Shown: positions 34,935 through 45,231 of the stretch, in pieces
How positions within the stretch are numbered: position 1 is the stretch's first letter
How the letters are laid out: the number at the start of each line of letters is the position of its first letter
Source: Candidatus Competibacteraceae bacterium
GTDB taxonomy: Bacteria; Pseudomonadota; Gammaproteobacteria; Competibacterales; Competibacteraceae
Direction: 5' to 3'
Assembly: GCA_016713505.1 (NCBI GenBank)
Contig: JADJPA010000001.1
Location: 2,431,501-2,495,500 of the forward strand
DNA length: 64,000 bases
Notes under the pieces: generated by a model
The model's input: the letters and a program-made list of their open reading frames with translations, nothing else
What the model was told of the DNA's origin: nothing
Database searches by the model: none
Made by a program: the position numbers and the translations under genes

Positions 34935-36193
34935 CAGCGGTCGACCTCTCCGAAGACGATATCCATCGTGCCGATGACGGCCACCACGTCGGCCAGCATG
35001 TGGCCGCGCGTCATCTCGTCCATGGCCGAGAGATGCGCGAAACCCGCCGCCCGAACCTTCACCCGATAGGGTTTGTTGGCGCCGTCGGAAATCAGATAAA
35101 TGCCGTATTCGCCCTTGGGATGTTCGGTGGCCACATAAACTTCACCCTCGGGCACGCAGTAGCCTTCCGTGAACAACTTGAAGTGATGGATCAGGGCTTC
35201 CATGTCTTCTTTCATTTGCGCCCGTTTCGGCGGGGCGATCTTGTGGTCGTCGACGATCACCGGACCCGGATTTTCCTTCAACCATTTCACGCACTGCCGG
35301 ATGATCCGATTGGACTGGCGCATCTCCTCGACCCGCACCAGGTAGCGGTCGTAACAGTCGCCGTTGACCCCGATCGGAATGTCGAAGTCCAACCGGTCGT
35401 AGACTTCGTAGGACTGTTTCTTGCGCAAGTCCCAAGCGAAGCCCGAACCGCGCAGCATCGGCCCGGAAAAGCCCAGTTGCAAGGCGCGCTCGGGCGACAC
35501 CACGCCGATGCCGACGGTGCGCTGCTTCCAGATCCGGTTGTCGGTCAGCAACGTTTCGTATTCGTCGACGTAACCGGGAAAGCGCTCGGTAAAGGCCTGG
35601 ATGAAATCGAGCAACGAGCCCTGGCGGGTGGCGTTGCGTTCGTCCACCTCTTTTTTGCTGTGGCAGGGCGATTTATCGTACTCATACTTCTGCATGGCGT
35701 TCGGCAAATCGCGATAGACGCCGCCGGGCCGAAAATAGCTGGGATGGAGCCGGGCGCCGGAGGCGGCCTCGTAACAGTCCATCAGATCCTCGCGCTCTCT
35801 GAAAGCGTAGAGGAACATCGTCATGGCGCCGATGTCCAGGCCATGCGCGCCGATCCATAGTAAGTGATTCAAAAGTCGGGTAATTTCCGCATACATTACC
35901 CGGATATACTGCGCTCGCAACGGCGGCTGGATGCCCAGCAGCTTCTCGATGGCCAACACGTAGGCATGTTCGTTGCTCATCGCCGACATGTAGTCGAGCC
36001 GGTCCATGTAGCCGATGCTTTGATTGAAGGGTTTGCTTTCGGCCAGCTTTTCGGTGGCGCGATGCAACAAGCCGATGTGCGGATCGGCGCGTTGCACCAC
36101 CTCGCCGTCCAACTCCAGCACCAACCGCAGCACGCCGTGCGCGGCGGGATGCTGCGGTCCGAAGTTCAGGGTGTAGTTACGAATTTCGGGCAT
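34934..36193 (-). CDS. nuoD: NADH-quinone oxidoreductase subunit D (49 kDa)
   Basis: 419 residues, the hydrogenase-large-subunit relative that builds the quinone pocket with NuoB. The N-terminus NYTLNFGPQHPAAHGVLRLV includes the conserved His. GLLHRATEKLAESKPFNQSI and the catalytic-region DRLDYMSAMSNEHAY follow. It is a separate gene here, whereas E. coli has a nuoCD fusion; the separate form is common in other proteobacteria. Confidence 0.97.
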   Translation of the reverse strand: MPEIRNYTLNFGPQHPAAHGVLRLVLELDGEVVQRADPHIGLLHRATEKLAESKPFNQSIGYMDRLDYMSAMSNEHAYVLAIEKLLGIQPPLRAQYIRVMYAEITRLLNHLLWIGAHGLDIGAMTMFLYAFREREDLMDCYEAASGARLHPSYFRPGGVYRDLPNAMQKYEYDKSPCHSKKEVDERNATRQGSLLDFIQAFTERFPGYVDEYETLLTDNRIWKQRTVGIGVVSPERALQLGFSGPMLRGSGFAWDLRKKQSYEVYDRLDFDIPIGVNGDCYDRYLVRVEEMRQSNRIIRQCVKWLKENPGPVIVDDHKIAPPKRAQMKEDMEALIHHFKLFTEGYCVPEGEVYVATEHPKGEYGIYLISDGANKPYRVKVRAAGFAHLSAMDEMTRGHMLADVVAVIGTMDIVFGEVDR

Positions 36194-36206
36194 CGACGGC
36201 CTTCCT

Positions 36207-36914
36207 TCATTGCGATTCGTGGTAGCGGTTGTCCTTGCGGATCACGCGCGGGACCAGCACGCGCGGCTCGATGCTCACCGGCTCGTACACCACCCGGCCG
36301 CGTTCGGGATCGTAGCGCATCTCGACTTGGCCGATCAGCGGAAAATCCTTACGGAACGGATGGCCGATGAAACCGTAGTCAGTCAGAATCCGCCGCAGGT
36401 CCGGATGGCCCTCGAACACGATGCCGAACAGATCGAACGCCTCGCGCTCGAACCAGTTCACCCCCGCCCACAAGCCGATCACCGACGGCACCACCGGCAG
36501 TTCGTCGTCGGGTGCGAACACCCGCACCCGCACCCGCTGGTTGCGGGAAACCGACAGCAGTTGATAAACGGCGGCGAAGCGGCCCTTGCCGGCGAAAGTC
36601 TTGCCGGCGACGTGCTGGATCGCCGCCGGGCCGCGGCCGATGGCGCGCGGCTCCACGCCCCGGCTGAACCCGGTGCTGCTCGATTCGTCGGTCGCCCACT
36701 CCACATCGCCGTGGGCTGCGTAATCGACCCCACAGACATCCACGACCTGCTCGAACGCGAAATCGGCTTCATCGCGCAGGGCGGTGAAGATTTCGATGGC
36801 TCGTTCGGGTGGGATTTCAATGGTGATTTCACGGTAATTCAGCGCGCACTCACGCAGCGCGTCGCCGAATCGCGTTTGCAGTTTTTCCAGCAGGGTCTGG
36901 AGCGCGTCAGCCAT
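36207..36914 (-). CDS. nuoC: NADH-quinone oxidoreductase subunit C (30 kDa)
   Basis: 235 residues from the ATG at 36914, with GAGAG upstream; longer in-frame starts run into nuoB and are not conserved. The 30-kDa signature GLWAGVNWFEREAFDLFGIV with FEGHPDLRRILTDYGFIGHP is complete. An insert of about 35 residues (WATDESSSTGFSRGVEPRAI and onwards) sits between VCGVDYAAHG and the RFAAVYQLLSV strand. It forms part of the peripheral arm with NuoD and NuoB. Confidence 0.95.
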   Translation of the reverse strand: MADALQTLLEKLQTRFGDALRECALNYREITIEIPPERAIEIFTALRDEADFAFEQVVDVCGVDYAAHGDVEWATDESSSTGFSRGVEPRAIGRGPAAIQHVAGKTFAGKGRFAAVYQLLSVSRNQRVRVRVFAPDDELPVVPSVIGLWAGVNWFEREAFDLFGIVFEGHPDLRRILTDYGFIGHPFRKDFPLIGQVEMRYDPERGRVVYEPVSIEPRVLVPRVIRKDNRYHESQ

Positions 36915-36925
36915 GGCGTATTCTC

Positions 36926-37402
36926 TCAACGGGCGATGGTGTTGGTGCGCCGGATCTTGTTTTGCAGCTGGAGAATTCCGTAAATCAGGGCTTCCGCTGT
37001 CGGCGGGCAACCCGGCACGTAGATGTCCACCGGCACGATTCGATCGCACCCGCGCACCACGGAATACGAATAGTGATAGTAGCCGCCGCCGTTGGCGCAG
37101 GAACCCATCGAAATCACCCAGCGCGGCTCGGCCATCTGATCGTAAACCTTACGGAAGGCCGGACCCATCTTGTTGCACAGGGTGCCGGCGACAATCATCA
37201 CATCGGACTGGCGGGGGCTGGGGCGAAACACGATGCCAAAGCGGTCCAGATCGTAGCGGGCGGCGCCGGCGTGCATCATCTCCACGGCGCAGCAGGCCAA
37301 GCCGAAAGTCATCGGCCACATCGAGCCGGTGCGCGCCCAGTTGATCAGCGCATCGGCCGTGGTGGTGACCACGCCTTTTTCAAGAATGCCTTCTATTCCC
37401 AT
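36926..37402 (-). CDS. nuoB: NADH-quinone oxidoreductase subunit B (cluster N2)
   Basis: 158 residues from the ATG at 37402, which has AAGGAG about 9 bases upstream and overlaps the nuoA stop by 10 bases. The N2 cluster ligands are all present: the double Cys in GLACCAVEMMHAG, the Cys in SMGSCANGGGYYH and the Cys in YVPGCPPTAEALIYG. It hands electrons to quinone. Confidence 0.97.
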   Translation of the reverse strand: MGIEGILEKGVVTTTADALINWARTGSMWPMTFGLACCAVEMMHAGAARYDLDRFGIVFRPSPRQSDVMIVAGTLCNKMGPAFRKVYDQMAEPRWVISMGSCANGGGYYHYSYSVVRGCDRIVPVDIYVPGCPPTAEALIYGILQLQNKIRRTNTIAR

Positions 37403-37749
37403 TCCAAGGCTCCTTTTTTCCACTCATAGATGAAGCCGACGACCAGAATGCCCAGAAAAATCGTCATCGATAAAAAACCGAACACCCCGATTTTGTCGAG
37501 CACGATCGCCCAGGGAAACAGAAACGCGATTTCCAGATCGAAGATGATGAACAGAATGGCCACTAGATAGTAGCGGACATCGAATTTCATGCGGGCGTCT
37601 TCGAACGATTCGAAGCCACATTCATAGGGCGAAATCTTTTCAGCATCCGGATGGCGGGTGCCGAGAAAATAGCCAGCGGCGACCATGAACACGCCCATCC
37701 CGAAGGAAAGAGCCAGAAAAATCAGAACGGGAAGGTAGTTTGAAAGCAT
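37393..37749 (-). CDS. nuoA: NADH-quinone oxidoreductase subunit A
   Basis: 118 residues with three membrane helices. Conserved loop: KISPYECGFESFEDARMKFD with the Cys at the quinone-channel entrance, followed by LVAILFIIFDLEIAFLFPWA. It is the first gene of the 14-gene nuo operon. The promoter should lie in 37750-38030. Confidence 0.96.
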   Translation of the reverse strand: MLSNYLPVLIFLALSFGMGVFMVAAGYFLGTRHPDAEKISPYECGFESFEDARMKFDVRYYLVAILFIIFDLEIAFLFPWAIVLDKIGVFGFLSMTIFLGILVVGFIYEWKKGALEWE

Positions 37750-37994
37750 CAGTCACACCTTCGGCATGGCGAACCGGAAGAGAGCGCTAGGAGCGCTAGG
37801 CGTTCGACGACGGCATGATGTGTTCGATTCGCCTAGCAGGCGGCTTTGACAGCCCGGACGGGAACAGCTCAGAAACGAGCGAGGCGAATTCTTTTTTTGA
37901 ATTATCACGCCGCATAACCATGAAACCTCATCGTGGTCTCCGCAAGTGCACCGCCCGAAAGGACGCCCGGTCGCGGGCGCCTGGGAAATGCATG

Positions 37995-38019
37995 GCATCT
38001 TGTCGGTATCCCAAGATGC
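37995..38019 (-). terminator. Hairpin just downstream of tRNA-Leu(GAG)
   Basis: GCATCTTG (37995-38002) pairs perfectly with CAAGATGC (38012-38019) around 9 bases, starting 12 bases past the tRNA 3' end. No T-run is present, so it may be a processing or partial termination signal between secG-tRNA-Leu and nuo. The rest of the 37750-38030 gap has no gene. It includes an A/T-rich dyad near 37888-37906 and a GCGCTAGG direct repeat near 37787-37801. Confidence 0.35.
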
Positions 38020-38030
38020 TCGCTGTTATT

Positions 38031-38115
38031 TGGTGCCGATGGCCGGACTCGAACCGGCACGGCTCGCGCCACTAACCCCTCAAGCTAGCGTGTCTACCAG
38101 TTCCACCACATCGGC
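38031..38115 (-). tRNA. tRNA-Leu (anticodon GAG)
   Basis: 85 bases including an encoded CCA. Acceptor GCCGATG pairs with CATCGGC. The anticodon stem CTAGC/GTTAG closes the loop TTGAGGG, so the anticodon is GAG. A long variable arm and the TTCGAGTCC T-loop are present. Its position after secG matches the common gammaproteobacterial order. Confidence 0.95.
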
Positions 38116-38141
38116 ATAAAACGAACGGCTCCGCTTTTCCG

Positions 38142-38483
38142 CTACTTGTTTTGCGGCAACTGCGGAACATCGGCGGGGCCGCCGGTGTTCTTCGGGGCCT
38201 CGACGGGTTTTTGGACCTGCACCCGTTCCATAACGCTCCTCGGCGCGGAGGTCTGGGTCGCGAAATAGGCGAGGGTCAGACTGGTCAGAAAAAACGCCGC
38301 CGCCAAAATGGCCGTGGTCCGACTTAAAAAGGAGGCGGAACCCCGCGATCCGAACATGGTGGCGGAAGCGCCGCTACCGAAGGCCGCGCCGGCATCGGCC
38401 CCCTTGCCCTGCTGCATGAGAACCAGCGCGATCAAGGCCACGGCGACGACGACATGCGCCACGAGAATCAGAGTGTGAACCAT
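38142..38483 (-). CDS. secG: Preprotein translocase subunit SecG
   Basis: 113 residues with two membrane helices (HTLILVAHVVVAVALIALVL and TAILAAAFFLTSLTLAYFAT). The family loop MQQGKGADAGAAFGSGASAT with FGSRGSASFLSRT lies between them. It assists SecYE in protein export. It starts 9 bases after the tpiA stop. Confidence 0.95.
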   Translation of the reverse strand: MVHTLILVAHVVVAVALIALVLMQQGKGADAGAAFGSGASATMFGSRGSASFLSRTTAILAAAFFLTSLTLAYFATQTSAPRSVMERVQVQKPVEAPKNTGGPADVPQLPQNK

Positions 38484-38492
38484 GGCGACAGT

Positions 38493-39245
38493 TTAACAGC
38501 CTGCCTTGGCAATCGCCAGAAACTCCTTGGCTTCGAGCGAAGCGCCGCCGATCAGCCCGCCGTCGATATCGGCCATGGCCAGCAGCTCCCCGGCGTTGGC
38601 GGCTTTCATGCTGCCGCCGTACAGGACGCGGGTCTGCTGAGCGATCTTGGCGTCGAGCGCGGTCAGCTTGGCGCGAATGAAGGCATGAACCTCTTGCGCC
38701 TGGGCGGAGGTGGCGGTCTTGCCAGTACCGATCGCCCAGACCGGCTCATAAGCGATCACCGCATCGGCAAAGGCCCCGATGCCCTCCAAGTCCAGCACCG
38801 CCTTGAGCTGGCGTTCGACCACGGCCTCAGTCACGCCTTTCTCGCGTTCTTCCAAGGTTTCGCCCACGCACAGGATCGGCTTGATGCCGACCTTGCGGGC
38901 GGCGGCGAACTTGTTGGCGACGGTTTGATCGGACTCGCCGTACAAAGTGCGCCGCTCCGAATGCCCGACGATGACGTAAGCACAGCCGAAGTCTTTCAGC
39001 ATCGGACCGGCCACCTCGCCGGTATAAGCGCCCGAGGCATGTTCGGAGAGCGTCTGCGCCCCCCAGGCGACGGCGGTGCCGGATAACTGCTGTTGGACCT
39101 GCGCCAGATAGACAAACGGTGAGAATACCGCCAGCTCGACGGCCGCGACGCCGCCCGCGCCGTCGCGGACCCCTTGCAACAGGGTGCGGATGCTGTCCGC
39201 CGAACCATTCATTTTCCAGTTACCGGCCACCAATTTACGGCGCAT
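38493..39245 (-). CDS. tpiA: Triosephosphate isomerase
   Basis: 250 residues from the ATG at 39245, with GGAG 9-10 bases upstream and the family start MRRKLVAGNWKMNGS. It interconverts DHAP and glyceraldehyde 3-phosphate. The catalytic Lys is in GNWKMN, the His in YVIVGHSERRTLY and the Glu in VIAYEPVWAIGTGKTA, and the phosphate loop is VLYGGSMKAANA. It lies between glmM and secG. Confidence 0.97.
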   Translation of the reverse strand: MRRKLVAGNWKMNGSADSIRTLLQGVRDGAGGVAAVELAVFSPFVYLAQVQQQLSGTAVAWGAQTLSEHASGAYTGEVAGPMLKDFGCAYVIVGHSERRTLYGESDQTVANKFAAARKVGIKPILCVGETLEEREKGVTEAVVERQLKAVLDLEGIGAFADAVIAYEPVWAIGTGKTATSAQAQEVHAFIRAKLTALDAKIAQQTRVLYGGSMKAANAGELLAMADIDGGLIGGASLEAKEFLAIAKAGC

Positions 39246-39309
39246 GTTGTTATCTCCAGCGTGAGAAATAAGGCTGGGCAAGCTTACGGATTCCACCTTT
39301 GGAAATCAA

Positions 39310-40647
39310 TCACGCCGACAGGGTCTCGCGCACCAGGCCGGCCAGTTCGCGGGCGTGGCGCTCGACCGTTCCCTCGTCGGAACCCTCCACCATGACCCGC
39401 ACCACCGGTTCCGTGCCGGACGGACGCAGCAGCACCCGGCCCTGCTCGCCTAACTGGCTTTCGATGGCCCTGATGGCCTCCTGAATCGGCGGTCGCTGCA
39501 AATCCACCTCGCCCGTCACCGAAACATTGATCAGGATTTGCGGGTACTTGGTCATGCCGGCCTTGAGATCGTGCAGGCTCTTGCCCGATTGCAGCATCGC
39601 CGTCACCACCTGTAGCGCCGAAATGATGCCATCGCCGGTCGAGGTCCGATCCAAACAGATGATATGACCGGAATTTTCGCCGCCTAGGATCAATTTCTCA
39701 GCCAGCAGCCGCTCCATCACATAGCGGTCGCCGACCTTGACGCGATGCAGGTCCAGCCCCAAGGCCCGCAGCGCGATTTCCAGCCCCAGGTTGGTCATCA
39801 GCGTGCCGACCACGGCGTTGAACCGGCTGCCGGTGCGCAAGCGGTCGCGGGCGATGATGAACATCAATTCATCACCATCCAAAATCTCTCCCCGGTGGTC
39901 CACCATGATGACGCGATCGCCGTCCCCATCGAAGGCGATCCCGAGATCGGCGCCCTGCTCCAGAACCGTTTCACGCATGATCGCCGGTTTGGTGGAGCCG
40001 CAATCCTGATTGATGTTGACCCCATCGGGCGCGACGCTGACCGGAATCACCGTCGCGCCCATTTCGCCAAAGACGCTGGGCGCGATGTGATAGGTCGCGC
40101 CGTGCGCGCAATCCACCACGATTTTCAGGCTCGCGAAACTGGTCCAGGACGGCACCGTGCTCTTGCAGAACTCGATGTAGCGACCGGCGGCGTCGACGAT
40201 GCGCTCGGCCTTGCCCAACGCATCCGGCCCGACCGTATCGAAGGGCTGATCCAGCAACTCCTCTATGTGCTGCTCGGTGTCGTCGGGCAGCTTTTGTCCG
40301 TCGCGGGAGAAGAATTTGATCCCGTTATCGTAATAGGGGTTGTGCGAGGCGCTGACCACGATGCCGGCGCACGCCCGCAAGGTACGGGTCAGATAGGCGA
40401 TGCCCGGCGTCGGCATCGGTCCCAGCAGCGCGATGTTGACACCCGCCGCGGAGAGGCCCGCTTCCAAGGCCGATTCGAACATGTAGCCCGAAATCCGGGT
40501 GTCCTTACCGATGACGATGCGGTTGAAACCCTTGGTCTGAAGCGCGCGACCGACCGCCCAACCCAATTTCAGCATGAATTCCGCCGTGATCGGATACTCG
40601 CCCACGCGCCCGCGAATTCCATCCGTGCCAAAGTACCGCTTTCCCAT
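39310..40647 (-). CDS. glmM: Phosphoglucosamine mutase
   Basis: 445 residues. Catalytic phosphoserine motif GIVVSASHNPYYDNGIKFFS, metal-binding GIAFDGDGDRVIMVD, sugar loop LGGENSGHIIC and phosphate loop VLLRPSGTEPVVRVMVEG. It converts glucosamine 6-phosphate to the 1-phosphate for peptidoglycan and LPS precursors. It follows folP with a 61-base gap, as in E. coli. Confidence 0.97.
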   Translation of the reverse strand: MGKRYFGTDGIRGRVGEYPITAEFMLKLGWAVGRALQTKGFNRIVIGKDTRISGYMFESALEAGLSAAGVNIALLGPMPTPGIAYLTRTLRACAGIVVSASHNPYYDNGIKFFSRDGQKLPDDTEQHIEELLDQPFDTVGPDALGKAERIVDAAGRYIEFCKSTVPSWTSFASLKIVVDCAHGATYHIAPSVFGEMGATVIPVSVAPDGVNINQDCGSTKPAIMRETVLEQGADLGIAFDGDGDRVIMVDHRGEILDGDELMFIIARDRLRTGSRFNAVVGTLMTNLGLEIALRALGLDLHRVKVGDRYVMERLLAEKLILGGENSGHIICLDRTSTGDGIISALQVVTAMLQSGKSLHDLKAGMTKYPQILINVSVTGEVDLQRPPIQEAIRAIESQLGEQGRVLLRPSGTEPVVRVMVEGSDEGTVERHARELAGLVRETLSA

Positions 40648-40708
40648 ACTTCATTCTCCCATAGCCAACCGAGGGGGCATTATACAGCGGGTCCGGACGA
40701 CCGAAAGC

Positions 40709-41539
40709 TCAGGCGGCGGCCAAGGCGGCGGCGCACACGCGCAGGGCTTGAACCGTTGCCCGGACATCGTGGGCCCGAATGATGCGCGCGCCCTGCCAGG
40801 CGGCCACGACCGCCGCCGCCAGGCTGCCGCTCAATCGTTCCTCGACCGGAGCATCCGACAGCACGCCGATCATGCTTTTACGAGAGAGACCCACCAAAAC
40901 AGCGGCGGCCACACCGTCAAAGCCATTCAAATGCCGCAACAGCGACAGGTTGTGGCCCAGATTTTTGCCAAACCCGAAGCCGGGATCGACCAGAATCCGC
41001 TCGCGCGTCAGACCGGCCGCTTCGCAAACCCGCACCCGCTCCACCAGGAAGCTACGGACCTCGGCGACGACATCGAGATAATGCGGGTCCCGCTGCATGG
41101 TGCCGGGCTCGCCGCGCATGTGCATCAAACAGACGGGAACGCCGCTGGCCACCGCAATTTCGAGCGCGCCCGGCAAGCGCAGCGCCCACACATCGTTGAT
41201 TAGCCCGGCGCCCGCGCCGACCGCCGCGCGCATGACCTCCGGCTTGCTGGTATCCACCGAGATCGGAACCGTCAACTCCCGCGCCAAGCGCTCCACCAGC
41301 GGCAAAACCCGGTCCAGCTCCGCTTGGACGGAGACCGCGGCAGCGCCCGGTCGGGTGGATTCACCGCCGATATCGAGGACGGCCGCCCCTTCGGCCACCA
41401 TCTCCTCAGCGCGGCGCAGGGCCTCGTCGAACCGCAAGTAACGGCCGCCGTCGGAAAAAGAATCGGGGGTGACATTCAGCACCCCCATCACGACCGGTCG
41501 AGCCAGATCGAGCCATTTGCCCGCGCAATCGAGACGCAT
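40709..41539 (-). CDS. folP: Dihydropteroate synthase
   Basis: 276 residues. Signatures: VMGVLNVTPDSFSDGGRYL, AVLDIGGESTRPGAAAVS, ISVDTSKPEVMRAAVGAG and DPGFGFGKNLGHNLSLLRHL. It joins p-aminobenzoate to the pterin in folate synthesis. It starts 3 bases after the ftsH stop, so it is probably coupled to ftsH. Confidence 0.97.
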   Translation of the reverse strand: MRLDCAGKWLDLARPVVMGVLNVTPDSFSDGGRYLRFDEALRRAEEMVAEGAAVLDIGGESTRPGAAAVSVQAELDRVLPLVERLARELTVPISVDTSKPEVMRAAVGAGAGLINDVWALRLPGALEIAVASGVPVCLMHMRGEPGTMQRDPHYLDVVAEVRSFLVERVRVCEAAGLTRERILVDPGFGFGKNLGHNLSLLRHLNGFDGVAAAVLVGLSRKSMIGVLSDAPVEERLSGSLAAAVVAAWQGARIIRAHDVRATVQALRVCAAALAAA

Positions 41540-41542
41540 GGC

Positions 41543-43468
<1,926 letters not shown>

Positions 43469-43542
43469 GGCATATACCTCAACGCTGCAAGACGAAACTG
43501 AGAACCTTCACCGCCCGACCTCGCATTATCCACAGGAAATCG

Positions 43543-44190
43543 TTATAAAGGCGAATTTTTTAGACCGGTCCCCCCGCGATAGTTCCTGGCCAACAAATAC
43601 TGCTCCGCGCTGCGCGCGCGCGACGCTTTGGGCTTGCGCGCCACGACCGTGGCAAACGCCGCGCGCACGTTTTTCAAGAAGGGATCGAAGCCTTCACCTT
43701 GAAAAACCTTGACCAGGAAACCGCCGCCGGGCCGCAAGCGGTCCTGGGCGAAATCCAGCGCCAGTTCGGCCAGATACATGATGCGTGGCTGGTCGACCGC
43801 TTTGATACCGCTGGTATTGGGGGCCATATCGGAAATTACAAGGTCCACCGGCCGGCCGGCCAATTCTCGCAACAAGCGTTCCAGCGCCGCAGCCTCGCGA
43901 AAATCGCCCTCTAAAACGACAACTCCCGGCAACGGTTCCACCGGCAGCAGATCCAAGGCGATGACCGCGCCCTTCGCGCCGACCCATCGGGCCGCGAGCT
44001 GCGACCAGCCGCCGGGGGCGGCCCCCAGATCGACCACGGTCATGCCGGGCTGTAACAAGCGGTCTTTTTCCTGAATTTCCAGCAGCTTGTAAGCTGCCCG
44101 AGACCGGTAGCCTTCCTCGCGGGCGCGGAGCACATACTCATCGGTGAAATGCTCCCGCAACCAGCGGGCGCTGCTTTTGCTACGAGCCAT
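43543..44190 (-). CDS. rlmE: 23S rRNA 2'-O-methyltransferase RlmE (FtsJ)
   Basis: 215 residues. SAM-binding motif TVVDLGAAPGGWSQLAARWV, catalytic-type Asp in DLVISDMAPNTSGIKAVDQP, and Lys in FLVKVFQGEGFDPFLK. It methylates U2552 of 23S rRNA. The start overlaps the preceding small membrane protein gene by 11 bases. It lies upstream of ftsH as in E. coli. Confidence 0.96.
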   Translation of the reverse strand: MARSKSSARWLREHFTDEYVLRAREEGYRSRAAYKLLEIQEKDRLLQPGMTVVDLGAAPGGWSQLAARWVGAKGAVIALDLLPVEPLPGVVVLEGDFREAAALERLLRELAGRPVDLVISDMAPNTSGIKAVDQPRIMYLAELALDFAQDRLRPGGGFLVKVFQGEGFDPFLKNVRAAFATVVARKPKASRARSAEQYLLARNYRGGTGLKNSPL

Positions 44191-44458
44191 TTGAACTGAG
44201 TTTCCGCTCTCGGGCGAGCTTCGCCACCACCCGTCGCACGCGCGTCACGATCCACGCCATGCCCAGCAGCCCGTAGCTCAACAACAACAGGAATTGCAGC
44301 GTCAAGTCATCGGTCACCCGGCCTTGCACCAGCAGCAGCAGCCCTCCCACCGTCAGGATGACCCCTAAATCTAGTTTTACCTCGTTCAACGGGCTCGGGG
44401 CTACCGTCAGGCCCTTACCCTTGGTTAAACTATCTGAATCTTTCACCTTATCCGGCAT
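44180..44458 (-). CDS. Small two-helix membrane protein
   Basis: 92 residues from the ATG at 44458. Residues 1-30 are polar. Two helices follow (LGVILTVGGLLLLVQ and LTLQFLLLLSYGLLGMAWIV), then a basic tail RVRRVVAKLARERKLSS. I do not recognise a named family. Its stop overlaps the rlmE start by 11 bases, which suggests coupled translation. Its ATG shares two bases with the opposite-strand yhbY ATG inside CATG. Confidence 0.6.
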   Translation of the reverse strand: MPDKVKDSDSLTKGKGLTVAPSPLNEVKLDLGVILTVGGLLLLVQGRVTDDLTLQFLLLLSYGLLGMAWIVTRVRRVVAKLARERKLSSNGS

Positions 44459-44759
44459 GCTCGTGTTCGCCCTGACCAATCCGCAGAAACGTCATCTCAA
44501 AGCCTTGGCCCATTCCCGCAAGCCGGTCGTCATCATCGGCGAGGCTGGCCTCAGCCCGTCAGTCATGCGCGAAATTCTGCTGGCGCTGGACCATCACGAA
44601 CTCATCAAAATTCGGGTCAATGCCGGGGACCGCGAGGCCCGTGAAGCGCTGATCGCGGAGATTTGTGCGACCGCGGAAGCCACGCTGGTCCAACGGATCG
44701 GTCACATCGCGACGCTGTTTCGCCGTAACTTGGAAACGCCGCGCGTCGGCTTACCCTGA
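44457..44759 (+). CDS. yhbY: CRM-domain RNA-binding protein YhbY
   Basis: 100 residues from the ATG at 44457. The CRM fold has LTNPQKRHLKALAHSRKPVV, the GxxG-type loop IIGEAGLSPSVMREI, and ALDHHELIKIRVNAGDREAR. In E. coli it associates with 50S assembly intermediates. It is divergent from the rlmE-ftsH block, as is usual. A GTG at 44463 is a possible alternative start. Confidence 0.93.
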   Translation: MLVFALTNPQKRHLKALAHSRKPVVIIGEAGLSPSVMREILLALDHHELIKIRVNAGDREAREALIAEICATAEATLVQRIGHIATLFRRNLETPRVGLP

Positions 44760-44867
44760 CCGAACCGATCAGGTGCTTTTAGCCGAACAGCGCTTGACTG
44801 CAACCCGTTCACAGCGCGATCACCCTTGCGGTAGCGCCGGATCCAATGGACGGGGAATGGGGGAATA

Positions 44868-44955
44868 TGGTGCTGGTGGTGGGACTCGAACCCACAAGCC
44901 GGGCTAACGGCGCAGGATTTTAAGTCCTGTGTGTATACCATTCCACCACACCAGC
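44868..44955 (-). tRNA. tRNA-Leu (anticodon TAA)
   Basis: 88 bases with encoded CCA. Acceptor GCTGGTG pairs with CACCAGC. The loop CTTAAAA gives anticodon TAA. A long class II variable arm (TGCGCCGTTAGCCCGGC) is visible. It is the last of three tRNA genes after pgsA. Confidence 0.95.
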
Positions 44956-44967
44956 AACAGTAAAATT

Positions 44968-45041
44968 TGGAGGCTAGGGTCGGAATCGAACCGGCGTCCA
45001 CGGCTTTGCAGGCCGCTGCATGACCACTCTGCCACCTAGCC
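44968..45041 (-). tRNA. tRNA-Cys (anticodon GCA)
   Basis: 74 bases with encoded CCA. Acceptor GGCTAGG pairs with CCTAGCC. The anticodon loop CTGCAAA gives GCA, and the T-loop GTTCGATTC is normal. Confidence 0.95.
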
Positions 45042-45083
45042 CTGCGCTGCAAGACCCCGGCTATCAAAAACCGCCGGGGATAC

Positions 45084-45109
45084 AAAAAAGCCCCGAGAAT
45101 TCGAGGCTT
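45084..45109 (-). terminator. Rho-independent terminator between tRNA-Gly and tRNA-Cys
   Basis: On the minus strand AAGCCTCGA pairs (with one G-T pair) with the end of CTCGGGGCTT, and TTTTTT follows. It begins 8 bases after the tRNA-Gly 3' end and so should end much of the pgsA-tRNA-Gly transcript. Confidence 0.75.
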
Positions 45110-45117
45110 GGTATAGT

Positions 45118-45193
<76 letters not shown>

Positions 45194-45231
45194 TGCGTGA
45201 ATCCGCTATTCTAGTAGAAAAAAGCACCCCG

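Noticed and set aside
38117..38141. Second tRNA near tRNA-Leu(GAG)
   Set aside because: Only 26 bases lie between the tRNA and secG; no second cloverleaf can fit.
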